This document shows positions 59,734 to 64,000 of a stretch of DNA of 64,000 nucleotides, piece by piece. The DNA lies in assembly GCF_021556395.1 (NCBI RefSeq), contig NZ_JAKGCS010000005.1, forward strand, positions 158,636 to 222,635, read 5' to 3'. Origin of the DNA: Acuticoccus kalidii (GTDB lineage Bacteria > Pseudomonadota > Alphaproteobacteria > Rhizobiales > Amorphaceae). The notes beneath the pieces are model-generated. The model had not been told where the DNA came from. It did not search any database and saw nothing but the letters and a program-made list of their open reading frames with translations. Position numbers and translations under genes: made by a program. Position 1 is the first letter of the stretch. Every line of letters begins with the position of its first letter.

Positions 59734-60618
59734 CTATCGCGCGGCGATGACGTCGACGATCGCGGCGCCGATCTCGGCGACGGCGGCGTTTCTCGTGGCG
59801 AAATCAGCCGGCGTGTCGGACAGGTAGATCGCCACGAAGTAGGGCGAGCCGTTCGGCGGTGTCACCATGGCGACGAGGTTGCGCGTATAATCGGTGCCGC
59901 CGCCCGACTTGTCGGACACCGTCCACCCCTCGGGCGTATGGGCGCGGATAAGCTTGCCGGTGACGCCGCCATGGCTCATCCACGTCGTCAGCCTTTCGCG
60001 CGAGGCGGGGGCGAGGGCGTCGCCGCGCAGCATCGCGTCCCAGGTCGACAGCATTGCCGCCGGGCTCGTCGTGTCGCGCGGGTCGCCGGGCGCGAAGATG
60101 TTGAGATCGGGCTCCAACCTGTCGAGCCGGGTGACGTCGTCGCCGATCGCGCGGAGATAGGCCGTCACCTCCTGCGGGCCGCCGAGACGTTCGATCAGAA
60201 GGTTCGCGGCCGGATTGTCGCTCATATCCAAGGTGGCGAGGCAGAGCGCGCCGACGGTCATCGTGCCACCGACATGCTTTTCGGTGACCGGCGCGTAGGC
60301 GACCATATCCGTCTCGCGCACCGCGATCGGCTCGTCGAGCGTCAGTGCGCCGCGGTCGACGCGGTCGAGCACCGCGCCGCACAGGACGGACTTGAACGTG
60401 CTCGCCATCAGAAACCGCTCGTCCTCGCGGTGTCCCCATTCCCAGTTCGACGCGCCGTCGCGGACGAGTACGCCGATACGGGCGTCATGCTTTGCCTCCA
60501 GCGCGGCGATCGTCTCGGCGAGACGATCCTCGGCATCGGTGGCGAGGGCGGCGGTCGGAAGCAGGACGCAAAGCGCCAGCCCCGCCGCGCGAGGCAGCGT
60601 GATGAAGTCACGGATCAT
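59734..60618 (-). CDS. Class A beta-lactamase
   Basis: Serine beta-lactamase of 294 residues with a Sec signal peptide (residues 1-26, cleavage after ALA). All class A motifs are present: Ser73-Thr-Phe-Lys76, Ser133-Asp-Asn135, Glu169 in EPDLN, and Lys237-Ser-Gly. Cys80 and Cys126 correspond to the Cys77-Cys123 disulfide pair of many class A enzymes. It should hydrolyse penicillins and perhaps early cephalosporins; spectrum cannot be read. It is divergent from an AmpR-like LysR gene, the classic inducible arrangement. No mobile element or integron site is nearby, so it looks chromosomal. Confidence 0.95.
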   Translation of the reverse strand: MIRDFITLPRAAGLALCVLLPTAALATDAEDRLAETIAALEAKHDARIGVLVRDGASNWEWGHREDERFLMASTFKSVLCGAVLDRVDRGALTLDEPIAVRETDMVAYAPVTEKHVGGTMTVGALCLATLDMSDNPAANLLIERLGGPQEVTAYLRAIGDDVTRLDRLEPDLNIFAPGDPRDTTSPAAMLSTWDAMLRGDALAPASRERLTTWMSHGGVTGKLIRAHTPEGWTVSDKSGGGTDYTRNLVAMVTPPNGSPYFVAIYLSDTPADFATRNAAVAEIGAAIVDVIAAR

Positions 60619-60706
60619 TCGGTCGGTCCTTGTTTCGGCCGGAATGGGCCAGAGCGAGAGCGGTCGAGTCTCGCGGGTCAGCGATTAGGTGACGTCACGC
60701 CCTCTT

Positions 60707-60771
60707 GATTACAGGGCCCCTCAGAGGCCAACAAACGAGTAATCATGAGGCGCGCCATTAGCTGAGATAAT
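60707..60771. promoter_or_regulatory. bla-ampR intergenic control region
   Basis: The 159-base spacer between the divergent genes contains GATTAC (60707-60712) and its complement GTAATC (60739-60744), spanning 38 bases, which is the kind of span LysR regulators protect. A -10-like GATAAT lies at 60766-60771, seven bases before the LysR start codon, with no ribosome binding site, again suggesting a leaderless regulator message. Confidence 0.45.
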
Positions 60772-60777
60772 ACCCCG

Positions 60778-61668
60778 ATGGATCGACCGGACATTCCGCT
60801 CAACGCCCTGCGCGTTTTCGAGGTCGCGGTGCGGCAGGGAAGTTTCACCCGCGCCGCCGTGGAGCTGCGGGTGACGCAAGCTGCGGTGAGCCACCAAATC
60901 GCGCGGCTCGAAGACCTCCTCGGCAAGACGCTGTTTCTGCGCACCTCGAACGGGCTGATTCCGACCGACGAGGGTCAGGCGCTGTTCCCGGTCCTCGAGC
61001 ACGGCTTCGACACGATCGCCCGGACGCTCGACAGGATCAGCGGCGACCATCACATCGAAGTCTTGAAGGTGGGTGTGGTGACGACCTTTGCGCTCGGCTT
61101 CCTGATGCCGCGACTGCCCGCTTTGCGGCAGGCTCATCCCGAGATCGATCTGCGTGTCTCGACGCACAACAACCGCGTCGAGATCGGCCGCGAAGGGCTC
61201 GACATGGCGATCCGCTTCGGGGCGGGGAGTTGGCCGGGGGTGGAGGCGATCCCCCTCGTCGACGCGCCGATGGCGCCGCTGTGCGCGCCGTCGGTCGCCG
61301 CGCAGCTCGAACACCCGGACGATCTCGCCCAGCAGACCCTCCTGCGCAGCTACCGGAGCGACGAGTGGCCCCGCTGGTTCGCCGAGGTCGGGGCGTCCGC
61401 GCCGCCGCTCACCGGGCCGGTGTTCGATTCGTCCCTCGCGCTCGCCGAGGTGGCCGCCGCCGGCTCCGGCGTCGCGCTGCTGCCGGTCGCGATGTTCACC
61501 CGCCATCTGGCGGAGGGGCGGCTGGTGCAGCCGTTCGGCCGCACGGTGACGACCGGGCGCTATTGGCTCACCCACCCGGCGGAGCGGGCGATGACCCCGG
61601 CGATGGGCCTCTTCGCCGCCTGGATCCGCGCCGAGATCGACGCGGCCGCGACGGCCCCGCCGGGATGA
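60778..61668 (+). CDS. ampR: LysR-family regulator, AmpR-like
   Basis: Regulator of 296 residues. N-terminal helix-turn-helix: PLNALRVFEVAVRQGSFTRAAVELRVTQAAVSHQIARLEDLLG, cut here by length; the PLNALRxFE start and the TQAAVSHQI recognition helix are AmpR/GcvA-type. Effector domain begins LKVGVVTTFALGFLMPRL and includes LDMAIRFGAGSWPG. In the AmpR system, muropeptides released from damaged peptidoglycan switch the protein from repressor to activator of the divergent beta-lactamase gene. The divergent position supports this role. Confidence 0.9.
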   Translation: MDRPDIPLNALRVFEVAVRQGSFTRAAVELRVTQAAVSHQIARLEDLLGKTLFLRTSNGLIPTDEGQALFPVLEHGFDTIARTLDRISGDHHIEVLKVGVVTTFALGFLMPRLPALRQAHPEIDLRVSTHNNRVEIGREGLDMAIRFGAGSWPGVEAIPLVDAPMAPLCAPSVAAQLEHPDDLAQQTLLRSYRSDEWPRWFAEVGASAPPLTGPVFDSSLALAEVAAAGSGVALLPVAMFTRHLAEGRLVQPFGRTVTTGRYWLTHPAERAMTPAMGLFAAWIRAEIDAAATAPPG

Positions 61669-61692
61669 TCGCCGCGGCGGCCACCGGCCCTC

Positions 61693-62475
61693 TCAATCGC
61701 GCGTCGGAGGGATGATGATGGGCCGCGCGCCGACCGGGTTCAGCCGGTCCGCCCCGGCGGCGAACGTGTCGGCGCGCGGTCCGCGTTCCTTGGGGCGATC
61801 GACCGGGCGTGGTGCCGGCGCGGTCCACGTAAGGGCGGCGTTCAGCATCACGATATAGGTCTCGCAGGATCGCCACGACCCGTCCGCCAACGCCTCGAAA
61901 TGGTCGGCGCCGAGCATCGCCCGCTCGATGGCGTCGAGGATCCGCTCACCCCGTTTGAAGAATTTGTCGCCGTATTCGGTAAAGAAGTTCGTGCCCCGCC
62001 ATGACAGGAGGTGGCTGTTCAGCGCGGCCGCATGAGTCTGGGAGACGGTCGACGTCGACAGATATTCGAGCGCCACGAGGGCGCCGAGCGCGTGAAACGG
62101 CGTATGCGTCGCCGCAGCGTAAGCCTCGACCATGTCGTGCGAACGCCAGACCGGGGTGACGTCAGGCGCCGAGACCTGGCGCAATGCCGTGTCGACCAAG
62201 TCGGCGTGGCGGCGGCTCTCGGCGCCGATCGTCACGAGGCGCTCACACAACAGAGGCCGATCATAGATCGCGTGATGTCCCCTGGTGTGCGATGCAATCG
62301 TTTCGGTCAGGCGGAAGGTTTCGTGCTGCGTGTGAAGGTATGACAGATATTGATCCACGCGGATGTGATACGAGGCGTAGGCGTGGTGTAAGCAACCTTC
62401 GAGTTGGGATTGCGCGCTTGCAAGAATTTCCGTCAGTCGTCGCATACCCCATGCCGTATCAAACACCGAATGCAT
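61693..62475 (-). CDS. Conserved helical protein of unknown function
   Basis: Soluble protein of 260 residues, predicted almost entirely alpha-helical up to about residue 215, then a proline/arginine-rich tail. Histidine- and glutamate-rich helices (HIRVDQYLSYLHTQHETFRLTETIASHTRGHH, ESRRHADLVDTALRQV, LVALEYLSTSTV) recall the haem-oxygenase-like fold of diiron oxidases and transport factors, but I could not place a complete ligand set. No signal peptide or membrane segment. Convergent with the LysR gene. The ATG at 62475 lacks a clear ribosome binding site. Confidence 0.65.
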   Translation of the reverse strand: MHSVFDTAWGMRRLTEILASAQSQLEGCLHHAYASYHIRVDQYLSYLHTQHETFRLTETIASHTRGHHAIYDRPLLCERLVTIGAESRRHADLVDTALRQVSAPDVTPVWRSHDMVEAYAAATHTPFHALGALVALEYLSTSTVSQTHAAALNSHLLSWRGTNFFTEYGDKFFKRGERILDAIERAMLGADHFEALADGSWRSCETYIVMLNAALTWTAPAPRPVDRPKERGPRADTFAAGADRLNPVGARPIIIPPTRD

Positions 62476-62743
62476 GATCCTGTCCCACGTCGGACTGCGA
62501 TTGCCACGAATGTCAGACTAAGAAGGCGGTGCGCCAGCGGCTTCCCCCAAATGAAGTATGCTGCCGAAATGAAAGCCGGGCCGGACCATTGCAACGGGCC
62601 TCGTCATCGCGCCGATCACCTTCATGGGCACGCCGCCGCTGCCGCGTCGGGGGACATGAGCGCGGGGTCATCGATCCAATCGATCGATGCTATTGTGCAA
62701 TCTAAGCAGGCAATGCCGCGATGGGCCATCCATGGGGCGTGGA

Positions 62744-62922
62744 ATGAACGCGGGGCAGCTTCGGTTCGAGGAGGTGGTGGCGACGATCCACGGCGTGGTC
62801 GACGGCTCCGTGCCGCAATTGTCCATGATGGAGACGCTGACCCGCACGATGAACTGCGAGCGGGTCACGCTTTTGTCGGTCGATGCCGACGGGGCCGTCC
62901 GCCAGGATTCCTATCCGATCTG
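62744..62922 (+). pseudogene. 5' fragment of a sensory/regulatory gene
   Basis: From the ATG at 62744 about 59 codons look coding (FEEVVATIHGVVDGSVPQL, then METLTRTMNCERVTLLSVDADG), as in the start of a GAF-containing regulator. The frame then runs straight into the antisense of the transporter end at 62923, where the similarity to coding stops. I interpret it as the 5' remnant of a gene truncated by deletion or rearrangement. GTGGA lies just before the ATG. An intact but tiny gene cannot be excluded. Confidence 0.5.
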
Positions 62923-64000
62923 TCAGGCGATCAACAACACAATCGCAACGCCGAGAATGGTGAGCGCCGTGTTGCCGACCGCGTAAGGCACGGTGAAGCC
63001 AAGGGCGGGCACGTCGCTCTTGGCTTGCCGCGTGAGCATTTCGAGCGCCGCTGTCGCCCCGCGCGCTCCGGCACAACAACTGATGACGACCGCGTCGTCG
63101 AAGCGGAAGACATATTTGCCGATATAGAGTGCGAGGATCAGCGGAACGGTCGTCACCGCGGCGCCCCAGAGGAGGAGGCTGAACCCGGCCTCGCGCAAGC
63201 CTTCGACGAACATCGGCCCTGCATCGAGCCCCATGACGGCGATGAAGACGTTGATGCCGATCGAATTCATGAACCAGATGGTCGCCGGCGGCACGCCGCG
63301 GAAGGCGGGGTAGTAGAAGCGAAGCCAGCCCGCGGCGAGGCCCGCGAGCAGGGTTCCGCCCGCCGTCGAGAGCGTCAGCGGGACTTCGCCCACCATCAGG
63401 ATCGGCGTGCCGATGAGGGCGCCCGCCGTCAGCACGAGGGCGAGAAAGGCGATGTCGGTCTGATTGCCGGGCCGATCGACCCGGCCGATCCGCCGGGCGA
63501 GCCGCGTGACCGTCGCCGGCCGGCCCTGCACGGTGATCACATCGCCGCGGTGGAGCAGCGTGTCGGGCAGGATCGGCAGCAACACGCCGGTGGCGCCGCG
63601 GCGGACCCGCCTCAGGAAGATGCCGCGTGTCGACGGGTCGGAGGCGATGTCGGCAAGCGTGCGGTTCGCGAGGGCGCGACCGGTGAGGACGATATCGACC
63701 CCCTCGACGGGCATGTCGAGAAGGGGGGCGTCGTCGACCTCGTGGACATAGGGCGTAAGGCCCTCGGTCAGGACCGAGCGCGGTCCCGAGATTGCGACGA
63801 CATCGCCGGTTTCGAGCACGGTGTCGGCGCCGGCGTCGGAGATCGTGTCGCCACGCCGCAATCGCTCGATGAAGATGCGCCCGCGATGGAGCTCGATCTC
63901 GGCCTCTGCCACCGTTTTGCCGACGAGGGCGGCGCCGGGTTCGATCCGATAGGCGCGGATGATGTACTGGTGCCACGCGCTGCCCACCGAGTCGGCATCG
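62923..64000 (-). CDS. AspT/YidE-family transporter, C-terminal part (partial)
   Basis: Runs off the right edge of the window; the frame is open to base 64000, so the GTG at 63987 is not the true start. The visible 358 residues contain two TrkA-C (RCK-C) domains in tandem (GKTVAEAEI...ETGDVVAISGP and GRALANRTLADI...HRGDVITVQG), followed by about five hydrophobic segments with GTPILMVGEVPLTL, WFMNSIGINVFIAVMGLDAGPMF and GFTVPYAVGNTALTILG. This is the C-terminal half of the aspartate:alanine exchanger family (AspT, YidE, YbjL), normally 540-560 residues with another membrane domain in front. Substrate unknown. Confidence 0.88.
   Translation of the reverse strand, partial: DADSVGSAWHQYIIRAYRIEPGAALVGKTVAEAEIELHRGRIFIERLRRGDTISDAGADTVLETGDVVAISGPRSVLTEGLTPYVHEVDDAPLLDMPVEGVDIVLTGRALANRTLADIASDPSTRGIFLRRVRRGATGVLLPILPDTLLHRGDVITVQGRPATVTRLARRIGRVDRPGNQTDIAFLALVLTAGALIGTPILMVGEVPLTLSTAGGTLLAGLAAGWLRFYYPAFRGVPPATIWFMNSIGINVFIAVMGLDAGPMFVEGLREAGFSLLLWGAAVTTVPLILALYIGKYVFRFDDAVVISCCAGARGATAALEMLTRQAKSDVPALGFTVPYAVGNTALTILGVAIVLLIA

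Noticed and set aside
63985..63987. GTG as the start of the AspT/YidE-like gene
   Set aside because: The frame stays open to the window edge and the family needs another membrane domain upstream, so the gene is simply cut by the window.

Overview
The window is GC-rich, densely packed bacterial DNA with strong G/C third-position bias, many ATGA stop/start overlaps, and transporter-plus-regulator modules of the kind common in alphaproteobacteria (probably Hyphomicrobiales/Rhodobacterales-like; the species cannot be told from the sequence). I see about 50 protein genes, no rRNA or tRNA genes, no CRISPR array and no transposase. It reads as a chromosomal accessory or catabolic region rather than a phage or plasmid backbone.

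Layout. 0-8.7 kb: an SDR dehydrogenase, an ion-transporter-like membrane protein, a zinc alcohol dehydrogenase, then a plus-strand operon of CaiB-type CoA-transferase, acyl-CoA dehydrogenase and class III aminotransferase, then a DUF2189 membrane protein. 8.8-10.6 kb: kdgD-like dehydratase with a FadR-type GntR regulator. 10.7-16.5 kb: a small unknown protein divergent from an IclR-led operon (SsuABC/TauABC-type ABC importer plus an AroE-family dehydrogenase) with an inverted repeat between them. 16.6-21.8 kb: a sugar-type ABC importer (two-domain ATPase, permease, binding protein) ending in an LVIVD-repeat protein. 22-26 kb: an ectoine-hydrolase-like M24 protein, a class III aminotransferase and a sulfotransferase. 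26.2-30.8 kb: a TetR regulator divergent from a three-subunit molybdenum hydroxylase of PaoABC type, ending in a textbook terminator. 30.85-32.2 kb: an Rrf2 regulator with a thioredoxin-reductase-like flavoprotein.

32.3-51.5 kb is the most unusual part. A minus-strand operon encodes HyuA, two tandem 605-residue HyuB paralogs and a class IV aminotransferase. Divergent from it is a GroEL-family protein that has lost two of the three aspartates of the chaperonin ATPase site and the GGM tail. It is followed by a polyamine-type ABC importer (ATPase, Tat-exported binding protein, two permeases), a class III aminotransferase, a GntR regulator, a second HyuA and a HyuB with an N-terminal four-cysteine zinc-ribbon-like extension. 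A perfect 18-bp palindrome overlaps the importer promoter, and its 8-bp core also lies between hyuA and the chaperonin. I read this as an uptake-and-degradation system for a nitrogenous, perhaps cyclic amide or imide, compound with its own chaperonin; the substrate is unknown.

51.5-64 kb: an AGCS symporter, an EAL-PAS protein, several regulator/target pairs with visible operators (TetR-SDR-MFS, TetR-saccharopine-dehydrogenase-like), another TetR, a class A beta-lactamase divergent from an AmpR-like LysR regulator, an unknown helical protein, a truncated gene fragment, and the 3' part of an AspT/YidE-type transporter running off the right edge.
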